Positions 46,503 to 59,597 of a stretch of 64,000 nucleotides of DNA are shown here, one piece after another. The DNA comes from Acanthaster planci (taxonomy: Eukaryota; Echinodermata; Asteroidea; Valvatida; Acanthasteridae). The stretch covers positions 279,844-343,843 of the forward strand of contig NW_019091534.1 in assembly GCF_001949145.1 (NCBI RefSeq), in the 5' to 3' direction. Both the position numbers and the translations under genes were made by a program. Positions within the stretch are counted from its first letter, which is position 1. Each line of letters begins with the position of its first letter. The notes under the pieces were generated by a model that had not been told where the DNA came from, ran no database searches, and saw only the letters and a list, made by a program, of their open reading frames with translations.

Positions 46503-49500
46503 TGATAAATGTTCACCGATGAGGCGTCCATAAGGCTTTCACACCCGGCCGCTCTTTAATTGGCTCCAGGCATCAGGAAAATGGATGCTGACAATTGAAT
46601 GTACGTGTATTTTGAGTATTCAAAGAAAGTCAAAACAATTTAATGAAGATAAAAAAAATCTCATGATTTTGTTCTTAACGCTTTTACTTCATGTTCATTC
46701 CCCCCCCAATGTTTTGCAGGTCTATAAATGGGGTAAGGCTTAATGGATGAGCCTGTCAATTAATGGCTGATGCCTGATGGTCTCGCAACTTGCCTCCTCC
46801 CTCTCCCACTTTGAAAATGGTTCCGCCGCCAGTGTTATGCTGTGTACCTCTCACAGGTGGTCATAAAGTGGTACTGAGTGAGGTCCCAAAGAACACAATA
46901 AGCCCATATAAGGAAAAGTTGGGACTCTCAAAATGTTGAATTATTCACAGTGCTGTGCAAACACAAGTGAAGACTGTAGCCATTCAACCAACATAATTAG
47001 GGGATGGAGTCTCAATTCCATGAGACACTGGAAATGTGTTTCAGCCAGCCTGTGCTTTATCAAAGCACGCAAGCCACTGGATGCTCACTGAAACGATCGC
47101 AATGGCTAATCTGTCTTGGCTATTTCTCAATAAATGCTTCAACATTGAAAACAAAGCCAATTTGTACATTCAGCCTTAGTGGGATAGCACACTGCAACAC
47201 ACTAAATGTAACGAACTTTATCAAATATATGGGCAAGAATACAAATTTCTGGTCACTGAAATAGGTAATCGGAACAAACTTCCTGAGAAGTGATCAGATA
47301 GTGTGCTAATGATTCTCAATTGAAAACTGTTGCTGCTTTGTGTAAAATATACATTTTGCAGGGAAGATGGCATATAATGCAAAGTCCAAATGTCTCGGGG
47401 AAAGAAACAGTTCTGCTTTGGATTACATGCATCTAAAAAATACATGTACATGTGGGGTCAGTAGGTTGCAATTTTTTTCTGGTCAATTTTCTTTGTGCTG
47501 ATTGCATGGGGATCAATGCTACATGTACATGTAAATGTACCAAAAACTGCTATAAAACTTGCCTTAATCAATGTAACAATATCTACAGTCAGCTACTGGT
47601 ATTCTTAAGAATTATGGACAGTTCACAACACTGTGCACACTATTAGTCAAGTAATCACGTCTGGGAAGCTGGCAAACAGTGTCTATATATCGCAGTGTGT
47701 GATCAGGGTTGGATTTACCCGGTGCCCGCATGCACCAGTGCATGTAGAGTTTTGCTTGTGTACGTAACTTTTTTACTGAGCATGCACAACCTGCATGTAA
47801 CTTTCTAGCCACCAAAATACTCATTTCCTGCATACATTTACCGGTACCAATAAGTGAGAATAAGAATAAAGTTGGTTGAATTCTTGACCAGATAATGTCT
47901 GAACGTGTTATTTCTTTCTCCCATTCCTCGCAGCAGATTCATAATACATGTAGGCCTACACATCTAACCTTATCTTTGGCTTACAATCCTTAAATTGCTA
48001 CATGTATATACAGTCCTTTGCGCAACCGATATTCGCAAAATGATGGTGCATGTACATGTAGGTTTTTCCTGGTGAATGTAGGTTTTTGGTCTACATGTAC
48101 ATGTACATGTACATGCACCAGTGCATGCCACTTTTTTTTCGTAAATCGTGTGGTGCATCTAGACGGGCGGGCGATAACCCTCTTACTGCGGCAGGAAATT
48201 TTGTGGAGCCATGCTCACTTCAAGTACGAGCAAAATAACTTCAAATTAAATTCACAGTCAAAATAATTGAAGCTGATGGTAAAGACTATGAATAAAAGTG
48301 CAACGGCATGTCCAACTATGGTTACTGTGCTGCAAAGTTTCGTATGCAATGCATACATGTGCTAAAGAGAAAAGTTACAACCTCCTTCAATCAACCAATG
48401 TCTTAGAATGATTCATTCCAAGATGTGGTACATCTACCTTGCGTCGGAGACATGTGAATTTGTTTAGTAATCGGTTTTGCCCTTTACACTGATGTATATT
48501 CATACTGGTAACACTGTATGCTCAGTGTTTCAATTTGTCCGGGAGCTTGTGAAAATATTCACAGGGCTTTCTCGGGTGGGACTCAAACCTATGACCTCCA
48601 GCCTACTATAAGTGCAAACGTCTTAACCACTCAACCATTGAGCTTGCTGGGCTTGGCTAGCTGGTCAGAGTCAGATGTGGCAATGGGTACTGCAACCTAC
48701 CGTACATGTATTCCAAGATGTGCTTTGCATTGGGGAGTTACTGATACATGTACATGTATAGTTACATGTACGATGTACATGTACAGTATAACACTGTATG
48801 CTTGAGAGCTTGCAGAAAAGATGTCTGCACTAGTTTCAGATGTCTGCTATAGTGTTTAAGCAGGAGATCCTGGGTTCAAGTCCCACCAAAGTAAACTCTA
48901 GGACCAAAACATTGAGCATACGCTGTTATGAATATACATGCTATGTTGGTGTAATGGCAAAAACCACTCTTAAAAAAATGACCGATTCATTGAAACAGCA
49001 GTCCACTTGTTACATGTATCTCTTACTTTAATACTGAACATGTCAAAATGATTTCCCAAACACATGTGAAAAGTACTCTTCAAAAATTCTTTCTTCTAAA
49101 ACAGGTGCATGCAGACTGTCACATGTACATGTACCCTGCTCCGTGGAGGAAGGACGCAGAAGGAGTTACAATTCTGGCATATCAAAGTGCTCCATGATCA
49201 TCGCCACCCAGTCAGACACACAATACCAATTTTTTAAACATTCCAAATATGCCTGATTACTGCCTGCAGCTTTGTCGGGCAAGTGGGGCCAGTAAATATC
49301 CTAGCAATACCAGAATGTGTCGTCGTTTCTTTGCAATTAACTACATGTACAACTTACAAGTATCTTAACAGGAAAGAGAAGAAAAACATCTGACATTAGA
49401 TTTACTTTTGCTGATGTAAAAATTTTGTTTTTAGAGTTTGAACTTTTCCATGTACTCAATGTTTCCTTGATGTATACTGCAGTACACAAAGTTTTAAGAA

Positions 49501-50450
49501 TGCAAATTGCCAGCGAAAAATTGAGGCGATGATCATGGGGTACAAAGGGGGCTTATCATTGTGAAACAGGTGGTGCGTAGCATGCATTTGCTGCACTCTG
49601 GCTATGGACATACTGAGCATGCCAAAAAGCAGTAATTGCTCAGATACATGTATCTTATATATGTACCGGTAGCCGGGCAGTTGAAACTCCTTCTGTGTCC
49701 TTCCTCCATGCCTGGCCCATGGACTGCCATGTCATGCTGTACTACGTACATGTACATGTACATACAAGTACATGCCAGTTCAGGCACTAAGTTATAAACC
49801 TGTAGAAAGTCCTCCTTTTATTAGCCACAAAGTGCTCATAAAATTTTCTAATTCAATCCATTATTGAGCAGCGCTTGAGTCCAGCTCTAATAGTTACACC
49901 TGTACATATGTACACGTATGTAATTGGTGAGAGAGGAAATGAGGGTAATCCCATAGAATAGGCAATTGACAAATAACTTTATGTGAAAAAAACAGGGTAT
50001 AGCCAACAGTAGTGCTTCTGTACTGTGCACATTCCACTACCACGTCCATATATGCAATACACTTTATGTACAATGTAGGCCTACACTGTACATGTACATG
50101 TATCAACAGATCAATGTACCAGCAAGATCTGTGGATTCATCATGAAACAGTTGACCATATGCACTACATCAAAAGATCTCCACCAAATTTTAGAAGTGCA
50201 CTGTAGGTGTGCATCTATGTACGTCTTCTTCCCTATGTGCTTAGTCAGTGATGAAGACATTCTCAATGCTGAGATAATGAGAGCACGTCCATGTACATGT
50301 ACTGCACCTCCCGTAAACAAACATACATCGTACATGTATGCACTTCAAGAAAGAGGAAACTGGGGCATGTACCACCGGGTAGCATGACTTACGCTTCCAG
50401 CAACGCTTTTGCCAGAGAGCAAGAAGACAGACACGAGGAACTCTGACAAT
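46503..50450. other. Intergenic/intronic DNA rich in TACATG arrays
   Basis: No coding exon is supported. Short arrays of TACATG occur, for example at 47,444-47,455, 48,090-48,115 and 49,746-49,770. Two tRNA-like SINE fragments lie at 48,545-48,890. The segment upstream of 50,451 must hold the 5' end of the SLC16-like gene. An upstream ATG at 50,384 opens a 20-codon frame that ends before the main start. Confidence 0.4.
48545..48650 (-). mobile_element. tRNA-derived SINE fragment, minus orientation
   Basis: The complement contains an A-box-like TGGTTGAGTGG and a B-box-like GGTTTGAGTCCC at tRNA-like spacing. Another B-box-like GGGTTCAAGTCCC lies nearby on the + strand at about 48,872. Sequence is degenerate, so a functional tRNA is not likely. 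Confidence 0.55.
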
Positions 50451-53400
50451 ATGGTGCACAAGCATGACAAGAAGACTCAGAAGAAGGGGGTGGCTCGGCG
50501 CGCATCCATCGACGAGTACAGCGGTGTGTACCGCTGGTTTGCTGTGCTGGCCGCCTGGATGTGCTGGTTTTCTTGGGACGGCATGCTGCAGACTTTATCC
50601 ATCCTCCTGCCGAGTCTGCGGACGCAGCTCTGCACGCAAACCTGGATTCTGGGGTGGATAGCGACCATAGTGGATGCAGCGTGCGATATTACCGGTAAGA
50701 ATCGACTCCCCTCCCCCCCAAAAATTGGCATTATTTATTCCTGCAGTCTTTGGAGACTTTTGTGTATTAGTTGATCTTCTCTTGACAAGTGTCAAAGTCT
50801 GCTCCATGAATAAGTACGGTTTGTGTACATGTACAACCTACATGTAATGTGACTGCTAGTGAACTGACTGCCTATGACCAGAGTAAATTCAAAGATCACC
50901 CATTCAAATTCAAAGTCTTTCATGCTACCTACATGTACCGTACATTACATGTGTACATGTACATGTACATACATGTACATGTCATGCACATTTATAAATC
51001 AAACATTCTCATGGAAATTCATACTGATAGTTCAAAATAGACTAACACCTCTGGTGAAACCAAAGCCCTCCCCTTCCTTTTGTAACACATACATGTAAAT
51101 TTATACATGTACATTCAGGTACATATTACATGTACATGTACGGTGTACATTGTACCTGTGTACCGGTAGTTTACTCATTTTGAATAACATGTACAGTACA
51201 TGTACCTTTAATACTGCATACATGTACATGTATCTGTTTCAAACTGTCCCAAACCATCTGCCCTTCAAGTTTTACTCCTACTGGATAAAATGTCTGCAAT
51301 TATAGTGCAATACTTTCAGTGAATAAGAGCACACCGGTACATTTGTAGTACTACATGTAGTTTCAACAATCTTATGCAAGTCATCCTTCACATTTCTTCA
51401 GCATTACTAAGGTTTAGATAAGTGGCATACAGAACCCTCATTTGATTGGAGCAACATGCATCACATGGCATTCATTAGTCGTGCCATTCATGCTGCGTCA
51501 GGTACCATTCGCCCATGAGCGGATGGTAAAAAATAGACAACGGTAGGGATCATCCTTCTTTCCACAACATACAGTACTTGTACATGACCTCGTTCCTCAA
51601 AATGCAGAGTGAGCGCAACACGCAGCGCGAGAACAACACGGTTAACATGCAGCGCTGATCGAAACCTGGGGAGAATAACAACTGTTGGAAATTTATTTAA
51701 AGATAAATCAAAAATGACAAGCATCCATAGACAGTCGATATAAAACAAATAATGAACGTTTTTTCACTCGTGCAATGGTTAGAAAATTTTCAGGAGTTGA
51801 AAGATGGAATGTTCCATTCAACATGTTCAACAAGGCGAAGCCGAGTTGAATGGAACATTATATCTTTCAACTCATGAAAATTTTCTTACCACTGCACTTA
51901 TAAACATTATTTGTACATGTTACAGCTACATGTAGGACATTTATTTCATGCCATTATCTGGATGAGTCATCCTCCTCGGTTCTTTGCTTTCCCCACAATC
52001 CTGGCTGCCTCATTATTTGTCTTTTGACCCAGTTTCAATAATCTTTCTAGCACTAGCCTCCTCCCATCTTCAAAAGCCATGGTTCAGGTTGTACAACAGT
52101 TTTGGATACATGTACGTTCACAGCGTATCTACTCTGTCCAGAAACAAGGGACGGCGTGTTGTACATGTACATGTACATACGTATCCTATTGGAGAGAACT
52201 CACAATGTGCGTGCCAAGGCCCAGGCCTTTCCTGTGTTAGGGGGACAATTTTTGGTTAGGAAAGTGCAGACTGAGTTGTGGGGACACAAGTCCGTCTCCA
52301 TAATGTTTTGACCCCAAACCATACATGTAAAGTGTACGTATTTCAATACTTTGTGTAGTCCCTACAGCCCGGTGAGTACTGCTGTTCATGCAGTGTTTGG
52401 TATGGGATGCCCAAGCTGCACAATTAATCAATATCTGTCGGAAACGCATGCGTCGTCTTTGCATGTGTGATGGGCACAATGTTGAAAGTTTGTCACCAAC
52501 ATTTTCTCTCTCTCTTATAAAAGTCTTATAAATGTATTTATTGGGAGTGGAGCTGAATGCCCCTTGAAGAGTGTAAAGTCAAAGAAAGAACTGAAGTGTG
52601 AGGAAATCGTGACTGTTTTCCTGGAAGATTTATGGAAGTTCCTACCATACATGTACGTACAAACATATACCAGCACATGTACCGTAGGCAAAGTCAAGGG
52701 ATAATGTACATGTACATGCTGTAAGTGAACAGTATTAATGACAATAACCTCACTCTGGCATTGTTGGTACCCGGTATGTGTCTTTCATTTTGTTAATCTT
52801 TTTGATCTACATGTGCAGGGCCACTAGCAGCTCCCCTTCGGAAACGTTTTGGCTCTCGCAAAATCATTATGATATGTGGTTTCATGACGGGGGCCGGGTT
52901 CATGCTGGGTTCAGCGGTTGAAGACAATGTCTACCTTATAGGTCTCGTTCTGGTCATATTTGTTGGTAAGTGAAACCCGTCTCGTATGCAATACATAGCG
53001 AGACAAGCTGTGTTTATAAATGCTCTATGTGTATGTAGCTTGGGCCCTATTTCATGGTGCTGCTAAGCACACAATTTTACCCTAAACTGAGAGGCTCCAC
53101 CTATTTCATGGAGACTGTTAGCAGCAAGCACAGAAAAACGCACGCTAACCTTGCAGGAAAACTTTGCTTAACTTAGTGACGTACCGGTTACAATGGAAAT
53201 CTTTGAGTGTACCCATGTAATTTTTTGTGCTAGGCACAGCAACCGGGAAATGTTGCCAAACTTCAACTGAAAGTTCCTTTAACTGAAAGTGTGTAACGTT
53301 TATCTGAAACACCTGTAACAGATGCACTGTAGCAATTGCATGATGCCTCTGTATGGCAAAATATACATGTACATGTATGTACAGTACCTTCCAAGGCAAG

Positions 53401-56298
53401 TGTATGGCACAGTCGTACACGTACATGTACATGTATGTATTTCATTCATATCACCTGTCTGTCACCATCCCCCCAGGGCTCGGCATTGGAGTATCCAGCG
53501 TTCTAACCCGTAACCTTGTGGGCCTCTGCTTCAGCAAGAGGTATGTGCTCGCTAATGGGATCGCGCAGACAGGCACCAACTTTGCCCACATCATCCTACC
53601 GCCCTTGGTCCACCTGCTGCTGACCTGCTTCGGCTGGCGAGGTGCCATGCTGCTGATCGGCTCGGGCTTCATGCATATCGCGGCATGTGGCGCCCTCCTC
53701 CGGGGCAACCCGCAGCCCCTTTCGGACGAGGCACCAGCAAGACTTCCAGATGAGGCCTCCCTACTGCTGACCTCTAAAGACTTCATCGACAATGCAGAAA
53801 ACTGCCAGTCCAAAACGGACTGCTCATCACTGTGCCAAGAAGTCATCGCCGACTTCAACACGGACATCTTATTCAACATTTACTACTGGGTTATCCTCCT
53901 GTTGAGCTGCAGCCTGCAGAACACGTTCGTCTTGTGGCGCATATATTACATCCCCCACTTAACAGATAAGGGCGTGGCCCCGCAAGATGCGGCGCTGTTC
54001 CTGACCATTGCCGGCACCGTGGCACTGATTGCCAAGGTCGTCCACGGCCCGTTTGTGGACAAGGGCTATATTGATTGTCGGACACTGCTGGCAACCACCG
54101 TGTCCATCTCGACCGTGGGCTTGCTCATCGATCAGTGGATGGATCTGAACTGGCAGATCCTGACCTGCGGGATACTGGTGCTGCCTTCCATCTGCATCAG
54201 CTACAATCTCAGGGATGTTCTTGTCAAGGAGATCATGGGCAAGGAGCAGCTGGCCAGTGCCTTTGGCTGGCTGGGAATGAGCTGTGGCATTGTGCAAGTG
54301 GCGATAGGATTCCTGCCAGGTGAGACCACGGACATCATTTGAAAAAGTCTGGACTTGCAGTGCTTTGGTTAACAAAGTTGAGCAAGCCTTTTATACATAG
54401 ATGTAATCAGCACAGTAGCATGGCCGCTTGTAGCCTCAATGACCGACCAGTACATGTACATGTATGTGGGCTAAATAAGGGCATTGCAAGTCCAGATTTT
54501 TTTACACGTGTGACACCTATCGGTAAGACTACATGTACAGTGTACATCCAGCAAGAAATGAGACCGAAAGAAATCGCTATATATACGTGTACACTCTAGA
54601 CTATTATTACCTAACACATCCCCCCCAGATGTCTGAAAAGAACTCCTCAGATTCCAGTGAAACAATGACCAACAAAAAGGGGGGCGTTCTCTCCGTCTCA
54701 TACATGTATCTTGCTTCAAATGGGTGAAACAGTATAAGATCATGTTCTTGGAACCTGGGTTTCAGAATCTTTTATAAGGGGCAGCAACTGTGATAACCTA
54801 GAATTATGATACAAATGATACAAATGATAAGGTGCTGTCTTTGGCTTCCTCCATTTTATATGTACATGTACTGGTACATGTACATGCACATACATGCGAA
54901 CAGCACATTAGCGACAAATACTTACGTAAAGTTTGCTTCTTAAAGGTAGTGGACACCATTGTTTTTTGGTCATTATTTCACAAGATTGGCTGATTGTGGT
55001 GTATAATATTCACAGTAACTTACGATACATTCCACAAGTTTACTAGTTTCATGTTTGCGTCAACTGCTTTGTGAAAAATCAAGAAAAACAGCACGGCATT
55101 TTCAACAATTAAATCGCAGATCTTGTAATTTATCTGGCGTAAAATCTATGAATTACAGGGAGTTCGTAGTAAGCGAAAACATCCATGGGGTCCGGGCAGG
55201 GTGGGAAACAGGCATGACAGGTTCTCTTTCCCTTAAAAAGGAGCAGTTTTCAATGGCCTGGAGTAATCAGTGCATTTACCTTGCCCCTCCATGACAATGA
55301 ATCCTCGATTCATGAAAAAACTTCATCCAGGAATGCAATCAATTTGTGTCTGCAACACTGAAACAAGTAAGCCTAGGCCTAATAAACGTGTGCAAGCGAT
55401 CGTGCTTAATAATGACCACATTTTCATGTCAGATCAAACGTCAATGAAAGTCTGAATAAACATGGATGTTTAACGTGTGGAAATCATACTCTTTGTTGAC
55501 GAAAATCCTTTCACCAGGAGCCACCACATTTGGACCATATCATTATGCTCCAGGAATGATTTTGAATTCGCTAAGTTTTCGCGTTAAGAAAATTTAACTT
55601 CACACTCATCCAATTTATTTTCCACTTTACACCTTATACTCAGCTTCCCATAATTTCAGCTTACAATGCCTTTGGGGGATTTCTGTCACTATCATACTTT
55701 TAAGCTGCTTTTGGGTTTACCCATTCATTAATGGACACTCCCACACACAACACACAAGAAAATTGGCTCCTGTTAAAGAATGTGCAGTGCAAAGTGAAAT
55801 CAACTCCTAAATGATGGTCGGACGACCATCGTAAAAAGAGAGAACAAAATTTCTGTTTTCTCGAATGCTCCAGCATTCTGGGCAGAAATATTTTATAGAC
55901 TGATTGAGGCTGTTATGTACTTTCTTTCAAGTGAGATGTTTCAGGTGTCTGATTTCGGGGATTTTATCAATGGTGTTCACTACCTTTAAACACTGACTGG
56001 GGTAACAGTTCGTTACGCTTTCCCCATCGCAGAGTAGGCGAATAGTGTTGGGCTTTACTGGAATATTCTTCTCAAAATTTTTTGCAACTTTTGTACTATG
56101 CAATATGCTTCAAATTGTTTACCTTATGGCAGACAGTAATTTTAGGGGCAATTTTATTTTTCATTTTGAACAGGGTTCATATACGACTGCACTGGAAGTT
56201 ATGATCTAGCGTTCATCATGTTGGGATGCATGCAATCCTTGGGTCTGGTCAGCCTGGTTTGGCTGAGATATGTTGAAAGAAAACACTGTTCGGAATAG
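50451..56298 (+). CDS. SLC16/monocarboxylate-transporter-like MFS protein, 4 exons, 452 aa
   Basis: Exons are 50,451-50,694, 52,819-52,965, 53,477-54,319 and 56,174-56,298. All introns are GT-AG and phase 1. The product is a 12-helix MFS carrier: helices 1-6 (residues about 28-200), a cytoplasmic loop of about 60 residues (203-262), helices 7-12 (263-440) and a short tail. SLC16 features include the helix 2-3 loop PLRKRFGSRK and FSKRYVLANGIAQTGTNFAH (149-168), like the family's KRR-LA-G-A-GS block. The N-terminal signature (D/E-G-G/S-W-G-W) is absent; the protein has YRWFAVLAAWMCWFSWDG instead. The D-x3-R pair of helix 8 in proton-coupled MCT1-4 reads A313 and K317. I infer an atypical SLC16 member with unknown substrate. 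The start is the first in-frame ATG after a short upstream frame. Confidence 0.88.
51768..51903. repeat. Inverted repeat (hairpin element) in SLC16 intron 1
   Basis: Arms of about 55 bp read TGCAATGGTTAGAAAATTTT to GTTCCATTCAAC, then the near-complement GTTGAATGGAAC to AAAATTTTCTTACCACTGCA, with a loop of about 20 bp. It is foldback-MITE-like, with no coding frame. Confidence 0.75.
54590..54724. repeat. Second copy of the short dispersed element seen at 35-220
   Basis: Shared blocks include ACTATT then CTAACACATCCCCCC, and a segment AATGACCAACA. It lies in SLC16 intron 3. The 5' part of the 35-220 element is not recognisable here. Confidence 0.55.
54940..55989. mobile_element. MITE with TTAAAGGTAGTGGACACCATTG ends in SLC16 intron 3
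   Basis: The left end starts TTAAAGGTAGTGGACACC and the right end finishes GTGTTCACTACCTTTAA. They are inverted repeats of about 22 bp with TTAA at each tip. It is 1,050 bp with no transposase frame. Similar termini recur in sea star genomes as I recall them, which supports the taxonomic guess. TTAA could be the target duplication or part of the terminus. Confidence 0.75.
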
Positions 56299-57496
56299 TG
56301 ACGAGAGAAAAACTAATAAGCAACCAGCCAAAGAATGAGAGTGCAGAATTGCCATTGGAGGTTTCGTATCCCACCAAAGTGCTTGGAATGTGCTGTCATC
56401 AGCTTTGGCCATTGGAGGTTCTGTATCACACCTCGGTGCTTAGAATGTGCTGTCATCAGCTGTGGCCTATCTGTCATGCGTACATGTACATGTACAAGAG
56501 AGATTTCACGACTTCCCTAGGTACCAAACAAGCTGCCTGCGACTATCCAGGTGCCTTCTAAAAAATTGACGTTCAAGTCTCTTCAGACCATAACTTTGGC
56601 TGTCGCTTCTTCGGCTACTTCTTAAAGTTACCCTTGGAGTTTGCTACTTCTGTTGATATCAAAGAAACCTCAGCATTTCCTGCTGTCAAGGTAAATCATT
56701 TTAATGGCTTACAAAGTTCTTCGGCTTGCCAAAGAGCCCAAGACAGCCTGAGAGAAACCTACATGTACATGTATACACCACTTTCACTGACTGAGGAAAT
56801 TAAACGTGCCCTGAAAATCCAAGGAAAAACCTCTACCTTCACTGACTCTGAGGAAATTAAAAGTGCCCTGAAAATCCAAGGAAAAACCTCCAGACAGCTG
56901 ATGCTTTCTGGCCCGTCGAAGACCAGAAACATGGTGTTCAAAGACACACACCTGGGGGTTGCCTGCAATTCATGGGCTATCCACAGTCTTCAAGCTGCCT
57001 ATTGCTGCTAAAAGTGCTCCAGGTTTTCACAGATGTTCAGGAATTATACTTCAGTACCAGTGCAATCACGCAGAACAAGGACATCAAGGCTTTCAAGGAC
57101 ATGTCCAAGATGACTTCCTGATTACCCAGGTCAATGTCTTGAAATTCTGGGCGTCTCAAAAGAAATTGACTCGGATAATGTCCCCTAAAACAAAATACTG
57201 ACAAAGACATCTACACGGCCCGCAGTCACAGTGTCCACAAACACTAAGTACTGCTTTACACAAAATTGACAGCCATGCCCATGTTTGCCAACGATGAAAA
57301 CAAGTGGAAGTCCACAATGCAAGAACTGTTTGTTCTATGGAGTAACTTGAAAACAGGTGGCAAAACAAGGTCCCTTTTACATCAAGTACCATATTTATGA
57401 AGTAATTGCAGGTTGTTTTAGCGTCCTGGTGTTATCATGTTAAGTCCTGTAATAACAGCATCAAATCAAAATGAGGAATACTGTACACACACATAC
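56299..57496. other. 3' region of the SLC16-like gene
   Basis: It follows the TAG at 56,296-56,298. Local near-duplications (GTTTCGTATCCCACCAAAGT and GTTCTGTATCACACCTCGGT near 56,360 and 56,420; TGCCCTGAAAATCCAAGGAA at about 56,807 and 56,865) look like small tandem duplications in a 3' UTR. No clear polyadenylation signal was picked out and no second gene is supported. Confidence 0.4.
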
Positions 57497-57661
57497 CTCG
57501 TCTGATCTCGGAGTACTTTTATCCCCAATGGTCAGGTAAATGACATCGGAGCTTTGCTCGAGGTCACTTTCCCCATAGCATCGCAGGGTGCCGTAGTTCG
57601 TCTGCTCTTCCCTTGGCCTCCCGTCGTTGCTTGCGTTACCATTCGGAGTGGATGGGACCAG
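57497..57661 (-). CDS. Candidate hydrophilic exon, 55 codons, possible GRL N terminus
   Basis: On the - strand a stop-free stretch ends at a strong donor (GACGAG then GTATGT, phase 0). It encodes a hydrophilic peptide including NASNDGRPREEQTNYGTLR and SSDVIYLTIGDKSTPR, with GC-rich, exon-like codon use. The acceptor is weak (ACCGTAG) and no in-frame ATG is present, so the start is unresolved. Phase 0 would fit the candidate exon at 46,433. If they are joined, the whole SLC16-like gene sits inside a GRL intron on the other strand. It could instead belong to a separate gene. Confidence 0.35.
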
Positions 57662-57724
57662 CTACGGTACATGCGAAAGCATTTGCCATATTGAGAAATT
57701 GGATATTAATACGGGTGATTCACA

Positions 57725-57863
57725 ATAGTGCGCTTCCACGACTTTGCAATGCATTGGCCAATCACAATCTGTCGACCCTTTCCAAGGCCAAGCGTGCATT
57801 GGGTCGACAGATTTCGCACATCGTGATTGGCCAACGCATTGCAAACTCTTGTCGGCGCACTAT
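57725..57863. repeat. 139-bp hairpin (foldback MITE)
   Basis: Arms of about 60 bp start ATAGTGCGC and end GCGCACTAT. They share TTGGCCAATCAC and GTCGAC blocks around a short loop near 57,785. It would fold into a nearly continuous hairpin. Confidence 0.8.
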
Positions 57864-57972
57864 CATGACTATCATGAACCGCCCATATTCCCTACTGCTG
57901 CTGAGGTCTGAGAGAAGGTTTGCGGGTACACCATGTGGAATCAATCTCTTCCATACCAGAGATGCAAGTACA

Positions 57973-58219
57973 TAATTCCAGAAATTAGGGGTGCAAAAGT
58001 GTGACATTTTCGTGTCCCTGTTACATCTGACCTTTGTTGTTTGACATGGCACATTGGCAACATCAACGGAATTGTTTTCAAACTATTACAAGTTGTGTGG
58101 CAGGTAATTTGCATTAATTCCTCTCTCTTGGAAATTCGAAAATGTGTTCTGAGCTTACAAAATCATATGTCAGATGTGACAGGGATACGAGAAAAATGGA
58201 CCCCTAATTTCTGGAATTA
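57973..58219. mobile_element. 247-bp MITE with TAATTCCAGAAATTAGGGG ends
   Basis: The left end TAATTCCAGAAATTAGGGGT and right end CCCCTAATTTCTGGAATTA are inverted repeats. The similarity extends through TGTGACATTTTCGTGTCCCT and its partner for about 55 bp per arm. Non-coding centre. Confidence 0.8.
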
Positions 58220-59597
58220 CCACACATGTACCGGTAGTTCGGAGAAGAACAGGAGAGTATGACCTCAGTGTTTGCACCAGGATGCTCTGGGCGTCTCCTT
58301 TCACCAGTTCTTCTCAGAGCCACCACTCTTATCTGCACCGAGTGGAACAAAAGAGGGCATTTTTTTTGGTACTCACGGCATAGGCCCTCCGTGAGGCGCG
58401 CAAGTACTGTATATACATGTACATGTATGCACATTTGACGAGGAGCATGCTGAGTACGCTTAACCAATTTATTGTAGCATGTATGGTCTTTGCAAACATG
58501 CAGAATGCATGCAAGAACCCACTTGTTACCACCCGTCTTTCTTTCGCCGATTGATGGTGCATTTCACTGGGTGGATAGAAGAGACTTAATCCACATGATG
58601 TACCCATAAACCTTCGCTTAGTCTAGCCTCTACCATGCAAACTTTCAAATCTTACACTGCTGAGCCGACAGCCGTAAATTTGCGTTTGGTGTGGCAGTAT
58701 TAAGCTTTATACTTCCAAAACAGCTGAGATGGTTTTGAGACATGATTAGAGGCCTGGTGAGCAGGGGTAATAATGATGTAGTGCCTTGCGCACCAGTAAC
58801 AATGGATGCATACATGTACCCTTTAGACCCATTATTATTATTATTAATTTTTGTCTGGGTAGTACTTAAGACACCTTTGGTTTGCTACATGTGTATATTT
58901 AAAATGGCTAATTTCATGTATATTTCTCAGGTGACTAAGTACTGTAAGCCTATAACTTCTTGTATAAGTTGTGCATTGTGTAAAAGGTGAAGTATTCTGA
59001 TTTTCGTTGATTCCAAAGGATGCCAAATTGATTGGTTGGCCCACCGTACCTACCAGTACATTGCACTTCTGCTTCCTTATCGTTCCTTCTGTTTCAATTG
59101 CCCTCCACAATATGACAAATACATTGTACATGATAGACAACACTTCACGCAGTATGCATCGAGGAAGTTTCATAAAGACAAGCACATGCTCACAAACATG
59201 TACAATAAGTGTGTCATGACCTTGCAGTTTACAAAAAGAATGCAAGGTTTCCAAGGAGCTAGCTGTTGGAAAGTGTTGGGTGAGTCCACAATTTTGCACA
59301 TTGTCCTAACCGTCACAGAAGTTCAACCCATGAAGACATTAATGGATTGCAGTGGTTTTTCATTACACCGTTAGGCATCCTGATGGAGATACCTATATAC
59401 AGGTCTCTGTGGTCCTTGTGTAATTTGCAGTTACATACAAAGAGACCGTTTCATGATGGACTTGCCCTATAGAAGGAGAATTTGGCATACAGGTACATTT
59501 GTACATGTAAGTCACAACGATGCCTACACAGAAACAAATCAAAACCTATAAACTGCATTATCTATACATGTACCTGTACCTGAAAGTGAAGATTACC

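Noticed and set aside
48860-48890. Possible tRNA gene (GGGTTCAAGTCCC box)
   Set aside because: Only the B-box region is tRNA-like. No acceptor stem or anticodon arm could be drawn, so it is treated as SINE debris.
58844-59374. Long overlapping open frames on both strands
   Set aside because: Neither strand shows a domain, membrane pattern or splice context. Overlap of open frames on both strands suggests chance.
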